Positions 1 through 10,580 of a stretch of DNA of 29,234 nucleotides are shown here, one piece after another. The notes beneath the pieces were generated by a model. That model was not told the DNA's origin. It saw only the letters and a list, made by a program, of their open reading frames with translations, and did not search any database. The position numbers and the translations under genes were made by a program. Positions within the stretch are counted from its first letter, which is position 1. Every line of letters begins with the position of its first letter. Source of the stretch: Vavraia culicis subsp. floridensis (Eukaryota > Microsporidia > Pleistophoridae); contig NW_007360664.1 in the NCBI RefSeq assembly GCF_000192795.1, positions 1 to 29,234 on the forward strand. The letters run 5' to 3'.

Positions 1-1427
1 ACTATAATCTTCTTTTCTGACCGACTACTTGCGCTGTCTCTACTTATAAAATGGAACAAAGTTAAATTATTTATCAAATAGCATTCATTTTCCCTACTAT
101 CTCATTGATTGATATGCCGCTCCCATTCATTTTTTATTTTTGATAGAGGTGAAAAGCTAATTTCCGTTTGATAACCACGTAATTTCAATGTTGTATGATG
201 AATGAGCGTGTCTGAAAAGAAACGAACTAAGTATCAGTCTCTAACTCGTTACCTCGCTAAAAATATGAAGTATAAATTTTTGATTTTACACAAGGTATAA
301 TATTTTATAATCTGTTGAACTGTGCTTTATCCCGTTGATATCTTTTAGCGCTTTACCAAAGAAACACTATCATCATATAAATAAAAAGACAACTCGGAAG
401 CTGATTGGGTCAGTTAGTCAGTAATTTAAACGCATTTTGTTCCTTATAACTTCTTCTCTTCGTCCGCAATCCGTTCATAGAATTGAACAATATACCTTAA
501 CACTGTTGTATTACCTATTTTTAGACTTGACTTACTCCTCAGTTACTTTTTTCCACCCTGTTAATGCTCCTTTATCACTTTTAAGTGTTCTTATCATTTC
601 AATCCACGTCAAAGTGTTTAATCAGTCTGTTCACGCTCAGTGTCCATGCTTGTCAGAGGGAGCAGTACTGCGCATTAATTACGCAATATTAGGCAAATGC
701 AAAATATGAGAAATATGCCAGATCAGGTACTATTTGTAGCAGTGAAGGTAAAGAACACGGTTTTGTATATTAAACTAATTTAGCTCAATTCCGCACTCGG
801 GCAGCACCAAAATGGTTACGCTTCATGAAATACATTGCAGACCAAAAACGAGCTGAGGTAAAAGGTACGGCCGGTGTACGAACCATGCTGTTATAGAGCA
901 TACACAATCATGCTAAGCCCTTTTATACGCAGAGTGCTTTACAAGCGTGATCTGTTCATGCGAATGAAATGAATAAATGTATTTTTAATGTTTATGCACG
1001 GATATAAAGTAAAGATTAATAATTCCATTTATGGCATGGGCAATACACACACTCACGAATACTTGCATATTTCAAGGTACGGTGAATTATGTGCAGGTAT
1101 GGTGTTGTATGCTGTTTTATGCACCAAAATTAAATTTGATTCGGTATATGCGGTGGCAGGTAAATTTATAAATTTTAATTGTTTATTAAGTGTGATCTAA
1201 CAGAAAGTACCAGGGCATGTTCATGCCGTAGATGGTAAGGCGGTAATGAATTATGTTTATGCATAAACAATGGGGGCAAATTGTGTGCGCAGATGGAAAG
1301 AAATGCACGAACGTGATAAATTACGCTCCTACATGGATAGCACTGTAAAGGCACGCCTATCATGCCGTGCATAAAAGGTTGATTAATTATGTTTTCGCAT
1401 AAACAAAAATTAACCCTTATTAGAGCT
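1..1427. other. Upstream intergenic region, no supported gene
   Basis: AT-rich sequence with only short open frames (for example 437-709, which begins at TTG, and 988-1200). None has a recognisable motif or a matching promoter block. Between about 1200 and 1390 there are loosely similar short stretches around GCATAAACAA that may be diverged repeats or promoter sequence of the following kinase gene. I see no tRNA or rRNA signature. Confidence 0.6.
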
Positions 1428-4400
1428 ATGACGAGAGACGAGCGCGAAAATTCAAAAATTGACCTAAACTATCTTTTAGATTGTGCTGAGCTAGTGAGCT
1501 ACGGCACACGAATACCGAATGAAATTGCACAGCTATGCAGGAGCCGTCTAAGTCTGCACAATTTCCTGTTAGTACGCGGCATTGCCAAGGGCGGATACGG
1601 CAGCGTTTACCTGGTGCAGAGCCATCAATCACAACGCTACTATGCCCTAAAGGTGATCAAGAAGCAGGTGGTTATCGACATGCCCCACCTCGCACTGTTC
1701 GAGAACGAAAAGGCTGCACTCAAAAGTGCGCGTGATGCGCAGTACCTCGTGTTCATGCACTGCTCATTTCAAAACGAGCACAGCATCTTCTTTCTTATGG
1801 ATTTCTATCCATGCGAGCTGCTTGAAAGGGTGCCGGTCAGGGACGAGCATGAGCTGCGCTTTTATGCGACAGGTATTCTTCTAGCAATCGAGGAGTTGCA
1901 TAAATTGGGATACGTGCACAGGGACATCAAGCCCGAGAATATTTTCTTGGACAGGAATGGGTGTGTAAAATTGGCTGATTTCGGTTCATGCTGCCGCATA
2001 AAAGACGCGGATGAGCGCATAAACGAAGGCACGGTGATGCGCAGCATGCGCAGCAGAAAGTTGACCGGGAGCAGCGCACGTTCCTCAGGTAGCACATGCT
2101 CAGCCAACCGATCGGAAATAATGGTAGGAACCCCCGATTACATCGCACCCGAGTGCTTTACGAACGAACAGGGCATCGAAGTGGATATGTGGGCGTACGG
2201 TGTTGTGCTTTACGAGCTGAAGCATGATGAAACACCTTTCTACGCAGCCACGCTCTCTGAGACACAGAACAACATCAAAGACATAAAATACGAAAGGTGC
2301 ACGGGTGTGCTTGGTGATCTGGTAGACCGCCTTCTGCGGTACAAGGCGGAACGTATCGATGTACAGCAGTGCAAGGAGCACCCGTTCTTTGCTGGCGTTA
2401 ATTTTGATGAATATGCAGGTGGTCTTAAACCGTCATTCGTACCTGAGGTGAGCACTGAGGGCGAGACCGTGCATTTGGAAGGGGAAGAGATTGAACATAC
2501 GTGTGAATTTGTAGGGTTTAGTTACGATCCGTGTTTTGATGGCTTTGAGGTGCGTATGAAAGACAAGATGGTTACCGGTATGATTAAGGGTTCCTCCGAA
2601 AAGATTGATAGTAAAGGTTTAGATGGTAGATTGGGCGAGGGTACGGGATTGCGTGATTGCACAAATGTTGACCAGGGATTGAAAGATCAAAAAATTAATG
2701 ATGGCAAAGACACTAGCGCTAGAGGTGCTGATCAGGACACACGTATTGGTCAAGTAAGCACGACATATTACGCTTACACAGGCTCAGATCAATCAGCGGT
2801 GGTGAAAATGTTAAAATGCAGCGAATGCGGTAAAAATGAAGTGCTAACCGGTAAAGAATCGTACAACAGTGATGACTGTGTAAACATGTCGAAGAGTGCT
2901 GGGGATGAAACCAGTGCTGTCCATAAAAATGATTTAAAAGCTTTGAATGGGGCCGTGTTGGACAGTATGAGCGAGCACGCCAGAAGGAACGAGGGTAGCA
3001 GCACCCATATGGTGGCTTGTAGCGATTTATTGACATGTGATGCTCTCACAAAGAGATGTGATGAGCTCATCAGTGAAAATAACGTGCTGAAGGAAAAAAC
3101 AGGGGTGATAAACACGATGCTGAGCACCCTCAAGAACATCGATTTGAGCGTTTATAATGAAAAAATAAAAAACATGACAGAGAAATTTCGGGCACTTGAT
3201 GCATTTAAAGAGGGTTACAGAGCACTGGCGAGTGCTAACAAGGAATTAATCAGGTACAGGGAGGAGTACGAGGATTTACAGTTGAGAAATGGGGTGCTCA
3301 CAGAGATGGTGAAGAGAGGGGAATTGGAAAGGATAAGCATGCATTCGGTTGGTTGTGAGCATCACAGCGATGTCAATTCTGTTCAGGGAGAAGAGGGGCG
3401 GAATGATATCAATGAACGTTTTGTCAAAGACAGACACACACGTGGTACTGAACAAAAAAATGGTGCTCTCTCCGATAGTACCTCGAATAGCAAGGTAAGA
3501 GGTTATTCAGCGACAGGTACATGCGCTGTGGGTGTCCGTTCCTTTAGCACGGGGTGTAAGGAGGGAGTTGAGGTGAATTTGATCGATTCAGGATGTAAAA
3601 GAAAAGTGGAGAATGAAAGGGTGCATAGGACAAGGGACGAGCAGGAAGACAAAAAGTATTCGTTAGAGGCGAAATTGCCGAGATGTACTCGGTTCAAGGA
3701 CAGCGTGCTTATAAAGACGGAGCGCATGATTGAGCTGGAGAGTGAGGTTGAAAGGCTGCTCAGGAACAACAACGAATTGAAGGGACGTATTGCGCAAATG
3801 GATGGTGATAAAATGTGCTACGAAAGGAAGGTTGCAGGGATGAAAGAGAAAATGCTTGATTTTAATTACTATATCAACACGATGATAAACAACATAAGAA
3901 TTACGCTCCATGACATTGACATTGTATCGTTGTACAACAGGATGAACAAGGAGATACGTACGATGAAGAAGTTGCTGAAGGTGCGTGAGCAGGAAAAGAA
4001 GGAAATAGAACTGATGAACACCACCGAGGTAACGATAAGGAAGAAACTGGAAAAAGAGATACTACGGCACAAAGCCGAGATAAAACGGTTGAGAGCGAGG
4101 GGCGAGATTGACATTACGTTCAAGATTAGGATTAATGGAGAAAAGACACTGCTAAGGATCGAGAAGAATCAGCTGTATTTGCTTGATATCGTGGAAAACC
4201 TGAGCAACAGCGTAAGTGCCAATCTGAGCAAATCCGAGAAGCTGCGTTATAAGAGAAAGAACGTTGTAAAATTGGTGTTTATTGAGGAGAGCACCTCTTC
4301 AGCGGTGCACACACGCTCACGGTCACAGCTCTTAGAAGAACTGCGCAAGGAGAAGAGGCTGTACGCCTCGATAGAGAGGCTGAGTGCGATGCATACGGGT

Positions 4401-4778
4401 AGGATGTTAGAGAGAACAAAGACGCAGCTTGAAGGGTCTCTCAGGAAAATAAAGTACCTCGAGGCAGAAATTGAGAATGCAGATGAAAGCGGTACGCAAG
4501 AAGAGGGTACATCCCGTGAGGGTGTCGTATTCTATGACGGCCACGTATTCGTGCACGAAAAGGGACTGAGCGGTTACTGCAATTTCTGTGATGAGCCCCA
4601 TTACAGCATCAGTCTTGCGTGTGAGCAGTGTGGTATAACGGTGCATAGGCAGTGTTACATGTTGGCAATGTCGTGCGATATGTGCAAGTCTGTGAAGAAG
4701 GGAAGGAGTTTTATGGTTGAGATGAGGAACTTTGAGGAAGCAGAGCGTTTAGTCAAGATTTTAAAGAAAGACGTGTGA
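1428..4778 (+). CDS. AGC-family Ser/Thr kinase with coiled coils and C1 domain (Rho-kinase/MRCK-like)
   Basis: About 1116 residues from the ATG at 1428. An in-frame ATG at 1389 would add 13. I prefer 1428 because ACCC lies 11 nt before it and CATAAAC lies about 30 nt before it. The kinase domain spans about residues 47-322. The P-loop reads A53-K-G-G-Y-G-S-V, so its first Gly is Ala. Also visible are Lys75 (ALKVIKK), Glu94, HRDIKPEN at 164-171, DFG at 184-186 and APE at 240-242. About 53 residues separate DFG from APE, including a Ser/Arg-rich insertion in the activation segment. An AGC-type tail (HPFF, then PSFVPEVS) follows. A low-complexity linker comes next, then coiled coils near 534-634, 758-894 and 964-1018. 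A C1 zinc finger spans about 1039-1083 with the H, CxxC, CxxC, HxxC, C order, slightly shortened. This order resembles DMPK/MRCK/ROCK/citron kinases, known effectors of Rho-type GTPases on the cytoskeleton. I see no PH domain. The kinase call is secure; the subfamily is inference. Confidence 0.9.
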   Translation: MTRDERENSKIDLNYLLDCAELVSYGTRIPNEIAQLCRSRLSLHNFLLVRGIAKGGYGSVYLVQSHQSQRYYALKVIKKQVVIDMPHLALFENEKAALKSARDAQYLVFMHCSFQNEHSIFFLMDFYPCELLERVPVRDEHELRFYATGILLAIEELHKLGYVHRDIKPENIFLDRNGCVKLADFGSCCRIKDADERINEGTVMRSMRSRKLTGSSARSSGSTCSANRSEIMVGTPDYIAPECFTNEQGIEVDMWAYGVVLYELKHDETPFYAATLSETQNNIKDIKYERCTGVLGDLVDRLLRYKAERIDVQQCKEHPFFAGVNFDEYAGGLKPSFVPEVSTEGETVHLEGEEIEHTCEFVGFSYDPCFDGFEVRMKDKMVTGMIKGSSEKIDSKGLDGRLGEGTGLRDCTNVDQGLKDQKINDGKDTSARGADQDTRIGQVSTTYYAYTGSDQSAVVKMLKCSECGKNEVLTGKESYNSDDCVNMSKSAGDETSAVHKNDLKALNGAVLDSMSEHARRNEGSSTHMVACSDLLTCDALTKRCDELISENNVLKEKTGVINTMLSTLKNIDLSVYNEKIKNMTEKFRALDAFKEGYRALASANKELIRYREEYEDLQLRNGVLTEMVKRGELERISMHSVGCEHHSDVNSVQGEEGRNDINERFVKDRHTRGTEQKNGALSDSTSNSKVRGYSATGTCAVGVRSFSTGCKEGVEVNLIDSGCKRKVENERVHRTRDEQEDKKYSLEAKLPRCTRFKDSVLIKTERMIELESEVERLLRNNNELKGRIAQMDGDKMCYERKVAGMKEKMLDFNYYINTMINNIRITLHDIDIVSLYNRMNKEIRTMKKLLKVREQEKKEIELMNTTEVTIRKKLEKEILRHKAEIKRLRARGEIDITFKIRINGEKTLLRIEKNQLYLLDIVENLSNSVSANLSKSEKLRYKRKNVVKLVFIEESTSSAVHTRSRSQLLEELRKEKRLYASIERLSAMHTGRMLERTKTQLEGSLRKIKYLEAEIENADESGTQEEGTSREGVVFYDGHVFVHEKGLSGYCNFCDEPHYSISLACEQCGITVHRQCYMLAMSCDMCKSVKKGRSFMVEMRNFEEAERLVKILKKDV

Positions 4779-5354
4779 TTGCAGGGATTGGACTGTGGTA
4801 CTAACGCTCCACTGTACTATGCTGTGCCCTGCCGTATTGGCACCTTACACCATATCACACTTCCCATCATACCACCCCTTACGCCATGCTTGTACCGGTA
4901 AAATACCTCATTTCCACAGGTATGCAGGTGATCTACGCAGTGAATGACAAAAATACTTTGTTTCAGTATTTGAATGGAGTATTGCTGTATGGCACGCTCC
5001 GTGAGCGGCAAGTGCTGATGCTTTCTTTATGATTTGTACATACCTTACCGTACAAGCGTACTAAACGGTGTTGGTCCATTGCTGTCCGCTTCACCCTTGA
5101 TATACGAGAACAGCGAAAGAGAAGGGTGCAATTACCACGTTTGATGTGCCGTACTACGAACTATGCTTGGATACAAATACGATACACCGGTGTAACGGTC
5201 CGGTAATGAACTTGTGACATATCCTTGATACGTTCGCCGTATGTGTTGGTATTAAACACGTTGTTCGATGATCTTCGTACCGTTGTCGTTGTGCTTTCGT
5301 ACCGTTGACAAAACGTCTTTACGTTGGTACACCAAAATTTTTGTTTTAGCCCCC
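4779..5354. other. Intergenic region between kinase and GAR1
   Basis: No convincing gene. A TTG-initiated extension of the GAR1 frame reaches back to 5268 but has no family similarity. The stretch is rich in GTAC-containing words such as TACCGTT and CGTACCGTTG, which recur near GAR1. I see no RNA gene. Confidence 0.5.
5351..5354 (+). promoter_or_regulatory. C-block immediately before GAR1 ATG
   Basis: TTTTAGCCCCC runs directly into the ATG. CCC- or GGG-like motifs next to start codons are a known microsporidian feature thought to mark transcription start, and this one decides the GAR1 start. Confidence 0.6.
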
Positions 5355-5786
5355 ATGCGTTCATCACCTCATTTAACGAAGCGAAAATTTACAAACGCTC
5401 AAAAAATCATATTAGGCACGCTCACACACAAAATGGATGATCTTCTGGTGCTCAAACTGGTCACGAAGGACGTGCCGTATCCCAACACGAAAGTGTATGC
5501 CGAGAGGGGTGTAGGCACGGTTGATGAAATATTTGGTAAGTTGGATGAGATGTACTGCAGTGTAAAAGGATTGAAGGATGGTAAGCATTTCTATGTGGAG
5601 GATAATCGGTTCATATCACGGGATAGGTTGGAGAGTGGAGGGCTGGCGGTGAACAACAAAGGGAAGAGAAAAAATGAAGATAGAGGTAAAATGGGGACGA
5701 GAATGAATTTTAAGGGGAAGAAGGAAGAGGTGGTTAAAGATAGTGGGTATAACTTTAAGGTTGGGAGAAAGAATAAAAGACGGTAG
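5355..5786 (+). CDS. GAR1: GAR1-like H/ACA snoRNP core subunit
   Basis: 143 residues. GAR1 is a core protein of H/ACA ribonucleoproteins, which pseudouridylate rRNA in the nucleolus. The conserved beta-barrel core is clear: an IILGTLTH segment about 18 residues in, then VPYPNTKVYAERGVGTVDEI and FGKLDEMYCSVK. These match the family pattern of a VPYFNAPVY-type segment followed by GKVDEIFG. The start at 5355 is chosen because CCCCC abuts this ATG and because the next ATG (5433) would delete the first core strand. The usual Gly-Arg-rich flanks are absent. Instead the last 50 or so residues are Lys/Arg/Glu-rich and poor in RGG. No intron is seen. The identification rests on the core motif and is strong; the loss of GAR tails is a direct observation. 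Confidence 0.88.
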   Translation: MRSSPHLTKRKFTNAQKIILGTLTHKMDDLLVLKLVTKDVPYPNTKVYAERGVGTVDEIFGKLDEMYCSVKGLKDGKHFYVEDNRFISRDRLESGGLAVNNKGKRKNEDRGKMGTRMNFKGKKEEVVKDSGYNFKVGRKNKRR

Positions 5787-5881
5787 AATGAAGGTGGTGT
5801 ACCGTTGATAAATTATTTTGGGTGTTTCATTGCTTTTGTGTTTTTGTATTTTTATGTGTTTTAATGGTGTTTGCACCTTTG

Positions 5882-5978
5882 TTCGTACGTTTCAGCTCGT
5901 ACGTTTCAGCTCGTACTTCAGCTCGTACGTTTCAGTTCGTACTTCAGTTCGTACGTTTCAGCTCGTACGTTTCAACTC
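5882..5978. repeat. Tandem repeat of TTCGTACGTTTCAG-type units
   Basis: Imperfect tandem array of a 14-nt unit (TTCGTACGTTTCAG or CTCGTACGTTTCAG) mixed with a 12-nt version (TTCGTACTTCAG or CTCGTACTTCAG). It contains five CGTACG palindromes and starts about 95 nt after the GAR1 stop. Confidence 0.85.
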
Positions 5979-7374
5979 ATCAACACTACAACTGTTCGAA
6001 TCAATCCGCTATATCAACATTAAATAAAGAAACCTTCTTAAGCAACAAGCACAGCACTTGTTAACATATCAATACGCACCAACATTCGTACTTTTCCACA
6101 AATTGATTGTATCTTTACTCTAACCATCTCTTCATTTTATTTTTCCTTTTTTCTTCCATTCAATATTCCTGTTACAGCTCTGTCTTAAGGAACACAATTG
6201 AATCCCATCACAAGTTCTCTACATCCATTTAACAATCAATTAAGTACGTGAAGCACTGAGAAGTGATCCTGATGTGTACTGAGTACCGAAATAAACGTAA
6301 GAAAGCGGAAAACATTATTTGCAGCTTTGAACGATGATAAAAATAAATTTACTTGCTATCTCAGTCACACCTCACTTGCAGAACAACGCTTGGCGCCATC
6401 TCTGTGTGTTGAGGAACGGTAAAACGTAGCTGTGCTATACCTCTACGTAATAAGGAAGAAATACATTCTTGAGAAGAAGAAAGGAAGTGTTGTTGAGTGC
6501 AAATAAATTTAAAATATTTATTGAGATGAAAAAAGTGCTTTTAGCAGGCAAAGTTTGAATTGTTTATTGTTGAGCGTTGTGGTGGTTAAGTGATAAATTG
6601 AAGTACTTTCTGAAAAGAGGTATGAATGTTCTTATTGCAGGTGTATTACCTCTCATATCACAGAATGGTAAGGCACAAGCTCATAATGCACTGTTTTTTG
6701 GTATAATATCGTTAGAGACGAGAAATATTCTAAATAAATATTTATTTGTTAATTAAGTACCTAATATTTCCTGAAAATTGAAATATATTGGTGATATATT
6801 AAAATAAGACATGATGTAAGGTATTGGTGATTATCTGACACGCCTTTGTTCGGCTCATTGGACTTTCATGTTCAATTGCTGCTGCTGGTAAATGATCATA
6901 AAGCGTATGGAAAAGCATCCATACCATGGTACAAGCGCCTATGCCCATAAACACTTTTGTGGTTACATTCTGTTTTAATTGAACAGTATGCACATTTAAG
7001 GATAGGTTGGTGTTAAATTAAATCGTTAAACATACTTCCATCCGGACGTACCACCAAAATAGAAGCATGCATGGTTATTAGCTGAGGCGTAGCACAGAAA
7101 TACGCGCTCAAACAAATAATTTGCAGATTTACCGCTAACCGTGGCATAAAACCTGCGGCTGATAGTGGAACGCAAAGGAATAGCACACAAATCAAAATAA
7201 AGTTGTGAGCATTGCGTTATATCCCCTCCAGGGGACATCGAACTAAGACAAATGCTGATCATACCAATCTGTCAATATTTGATACGGTGCTTGGATATAA
7301 ACGTGCCAATTTATCGATTGAATACCTCATTTATCACACATTTATGAATTTCGGTTTAATCAATTTTGGCAATT

Positions 7375-7381
7375 TATAAAA
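7375..7381 (+). promoter_or_regulatory. TATA-like box of array gene 1
   Basis: TATAAAA lies 29 nt before the ATG at 7404. Comparable boxes sit 30-35 nt before the ATGs of the other three copies. A GGG block at 7397-7399 is also present next to the start. Confidence 0.5.
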
Positions 7382-7403
7382 GGTTGAATCGCTCTTGGGC
7401 ACA

Positions 7404-8285
7404 ATGAAAACAGAGCATCTTATCAGCGTAAAGGAACGGATGGTGTACATTACGTTGTTCTGCATACAGTCCCTCGTCGAAATAGTGTTCTTTGGCCTGT
7501 CACTGTACTTTGAGTCAAATATGAAACGCAATTCACTATACACGGTCAAGGGATCAACGCTTCTTCTTGGTAATTTGTTCCTGATCGAGGCCATCATGTT
7601 GAAAAATCCTAATCACATATATTTGTACGCGATAATATACGCTTATACACTCTCCTCGGCCTTTCTTGGCGAAGCAAAAGAACCCGGTCTCTCTCTGGCT
7701 TTCCGAACAGCAGTCGTGGGAACATTGTTATTGAGAGGATTGATGGTGTGCATACTGTTCCGAAAAATAAGGCAGGTATTTGTTTGGTATTCTTTCAAAA
7801 AACTTGGCCCAAGCACAGAATTGATTGGTAAGTTCATTTTCTAATTTAAGAAGCTAATAAGGTAAGTCACATATTTAATTTTGACCAGGCAACAAGTCAT
7901 AGTTATCTTCAAACTGTACATACTGTTCGGGATCATAAAATCATTTCTTCCGCTATTGGTGATGAAGTATGGTAGGGTCCTTTTTACGTTGCATATCTTT
8001 TGCAAAGTATCAATCTACATCATATACCAGACATACAAACATGAAGAGAACCGTGTAATGTATAGAATATTGTACATGTTGATCGCTGCTGAAGTTATAA
8101 TCACAGTAATAGACACACTTGTCTACATTTACCATGGTGATGAGCTGAAACCGTAGGTGCATTTTCTAATTTGTTTAATATTTCTGACAAATGGATTTAA
8201 AATACTGACAACTTTGCTATTTTTATTCATTCTTATCGATGATGAGCAGAATTTCGGGGCCGGTCTGAAGGAGTACGTGCTATAG
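7404..8285 (+). CDS. Array gene 1: multi-pass membrane protein, three tiny introns
   Basis: Exons 7404-7827, 7851-7861, 7884-8152 and 8174-8285 join to 816 nt (271 residues plus stop). The start is the ATG at 7404; upstream TTG is ignored. About eight hydrophobic segments are visible: four in exon 1, three in exon 3 and one at the C-terminus. Family blocks are LGNLFLIEAIMLKN, WYSFKKLGPS, the microexon EANK, FKLYILFG, YQTYKHEENR and DDEQNFGAGLK near the end. Exon joins were set by alignment with the other three copies and by keeping one open frame. The order Y-x-KK-x-G, several helices, then NFGxGLK reminds me of the fungal UPF0658 Golgi membrane protein family, but that is from memory and weak. 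Odd points: intron 2 and intron 3 end in TTG, and intron 3 begins GTAGGT. It is the first of four tandem copies on +. Function unknown; probably an integral membrane protein of the endomembranes or cell surface. Confidence 0.8.
7828..7850 (+). other. Intron 1 of array gene 1 (23 nt)
   Basis: Starts GTAAGT, contains TTTTCTAATTT and ends AAG. It has phase 1. If retained, the reading frame stops at the TAA inside the branch box. Confidence 0.85.
7862..7883 (+). other. Intron 2 of array gene 1 (22 nt), TTG end
   Basis: Starts GTAAGT and ends TTTAATTTTG. The copy-to-copy alignment (TRQQVIVIF against IRQQVIVVF) places the boundary before ACC. The nearby CAG at 7886-7888 would shift the frame. Confidence 0.7.
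8153..8173 (+). other. Intron 3 of array gene 1 (21 nt), TTG end
   Basis: Starts GTAGGT and ends TTCTAATTTG. It has phase 2, so retention gives CCG TAG, an immediate stop. No AG occurs downstream in this copy until well inside the conserved C-terminal coding region. Confidence 0.7.
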
Positions 8286-9386
8286 ATGGAATATGAGCGG
8301 TTGGAGAAAGAGGAGTAAGAAGTGCTTCCATTAAAGCTTTTGTGTAACAAAAACACGTTTTATAGTTTAGTACACATAAAACATATTCTTGTGTTGATCA
8401 TGTATAAAGAGCGCATACAAGTTTGTTTAGTTAAATTATTTTAGCGTAATGTCGTATCTAAACATTGCTGAGAATCGTACGGTGAGCAAGGAACATTCAT
8501 TGCATCATAATAATTATCAGGGTTGCTGCTGCCTACGCCAACCTTGAATAAAATCTTCTTCCCAATCGGTGAATATCGATGACTACATCGTTGCTATTCA
8601 TCAACAAATTGTGATTTACCTGAATCATAGGTGCTCAATAACGGCCTGTTTTTGTCAATACTAGGTAAAGTGTCTCGTACACTGACAACAGGGATATTTA
8701 GCTAAACCGCCCATAACTTGAATCGATATGCGTGTTCTTACTGGTGTAAACTGCCGATACCAACGGAGGAATAAATGCTATTCAGATCGTTTGATACCCG
8801 CGACGAGACTGTTTTTATCCGTTGTTGAGAAAATAATTTACAAAAAGAATAATAATGAAACTGCAGAGTCACGCTTAGAGCTTGCTACAAACACAGTCCT
8901 AAAATAGGAATCGGGGTAGCAGAACTAGAACGCTTACGAGCAAGTTACGGTTATAAACGTTAACAAAGGTATCACTTTATTTCTAAGGGATCGATTCGTG
9001 CTTACAAGGCTGTCGTAACTTTTTACTCACATTTCATCCATTTTTCATGTTTGTCCCGAATGAACCAGCAATACAGCACGGTTAGATATTTGGAGGTTGG
9101 GGTGGGCAATGACACAGAAAATGATAATTAGCGTACAGAGCAAGGATGTTTGTTCAGCTCTAGCAGATAAAAATAGTTGGTGCTGTTGCTGGCCACAAGT
9201 TCGATCGTAAAATTGTTTGAAGGCTTGTAAATGGTGCCGTTTAGTCCACTAGTCAATTAAATGCGTGGCTTGGATTGAGCCGTCAGAATATAAAAACCAC
9301 TGAAAACTGTTTAATCGCATGTATTGTTTAGATGTAACATAAATAGTTTTTGTGCGATTCAGCATTTTGGCCATGTATAGGAAAAA

Positions 9387-9466
9387 TTTTTGCTATTTTT
9401 TGGTGTAGCAAGCACTGCATAACATCTTTTTGCTATTTTTTGGTGTAGCAAGCACTGCATAACATC
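9387..9466. repeat. Exact 40-bp tandem duplication
   Basis: Two adjacent identical units, 9387-9426 and 9427-9466, each beginning TTTTTGCTATTTTTTGGTGT and ending GCATAACATC. No coding role is visible. Confidence 0.95.
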
Positions 9467-10545
9467 AATTTTCATTTATTTGTTCGTAGAAAAATTTGTG
9501 ATAATTTGCAGATCAAATATTTTTGATCGCAACGAGTGGATGAAGAACCAAATACAGATGCTAGCAGGAATTCAGTGTTGAAATTTATCTTTAGTGATTT
9601 ACCTGTGCGATGCATATTCTTGTTCAAACTTCCTTTTTATGATGTGTTGGCCATAAATGTGGCAAAAGTGTGCTATTTTTATTTATTTCCTTTATTCTAT
9701 GCTAAATTAACAATACAACTGCAGATTTGTTTATTGAGATAGGCTGAAAATAACTTGTTCAATGTCTTACGGGTGAAATGGATTGATACTGTTAAAAGGC
9801 CATTATATCTTTATTTACGCTTACTTTACAATTTAACATGCCGTTCCCTTCAATCTATCCAGGTTATGTCAATAAAAACGACTGAGAAAAAACATAAACC
9901 ACATCTCACAGCCATGGTTACGAAATTTTACTGTTACGAGTCCAGCTAAATAACAAAAAATATACGAAGTGAAGCCAAAGCCTAGAAAATACACTAGCTG
10001 CCATGGTTATACTGAGTTCAATAAAAATTTTACATTGTGTCGAGAGATACAAATATGCCTTTATTTGGAAGATAGATGAAATATTCAATTAACACCAAAA
10101 TTTTTGTGCAAAACCATATATGAGCTGCTTGAATGTCCATATTTAAACGGAGTGCGCACTGATATCGATATCTGTTGCTTCTAACACCAACTACACTGGG
10201 TGTGCTGCATAATATTATCGCACTATTTGTTCGAGATCAGAGATGCAGAAAAGTGATCTGATGTAAAAGTTTTTATGGCGTAAGATCAGTTTTCTCGTTT
10301 ATTAAACCAAGTTGGATCGCTAGTTAGATCGAATTGCTGTATAAATGTTTAGTTATACTACCAAAAGGTAAGAAAAATGTTTCAAAATGTATAGGCGGTT
10401 TTCGGTGTAAAAACATGTGCTTTATTCATAATTACTCGTTTTAACTGCATCTACTCTAATATATCATCCAAATTTATCACTCCTTACAAATTTGTTAAAT
10501 TCATCTGCTAAATTTAATTAAAGAATTATTATCAGTTTCTGGATG

Positions 10546-10552
10546 TATATAA
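10546..10552 (+). promoter_or_regulatory. TATA-like box of array gene 2
   Basis: TATATAA lies 35 nt before the ATG at 10581. No CCC block lies close to this start. Confidence 0.45.
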
Positions 10553-10580
10553 GCTGAGCAGAAACTATGAGAACAACTGC

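Larger units (their letters stand above)
5787..7403. other. Intergenic region between GAR1 and the paralogue array
   Basis: It holds the short tandem repeat at 5882-5978, then about 1.4 kb of AT-rich sequence. The open frames at 5818-6064 run through the repeat, and those at 6799-7262 on - lack motifs or promoter blocks. No RNA gene was recognised. The TATA-like box of the first array gene lies at 7375-7381. Confidence 0.5.
8286..10580. other. 2.3-kb spacer between array genes 1 and 2
   Basis: No supported gene. Short open frames at 9536-9742 and 9755-9949 lack motifs. It holds an exact 40-bp tandem duplication at 9387-9466. An ATTAAA near 8331 may serve as poly(A) signal for gene 1. I found no remnant of a further paralogue. 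Confidence 0.5.

Noticed and set aside
437..1372. Short frames upstream of the kinase
   Set aside because: TTG start or no promoter signals; composition matches noncoding sequence.
7881..8156. Second halves of array loci as independent genes (also 11100-11333, 13681-13932, 15999-16253)
   Set aside because: They begin at TTG or at internal Met, lack their own promoters, and join in frame to the upstream halves and to a conserved C-terminal exon.
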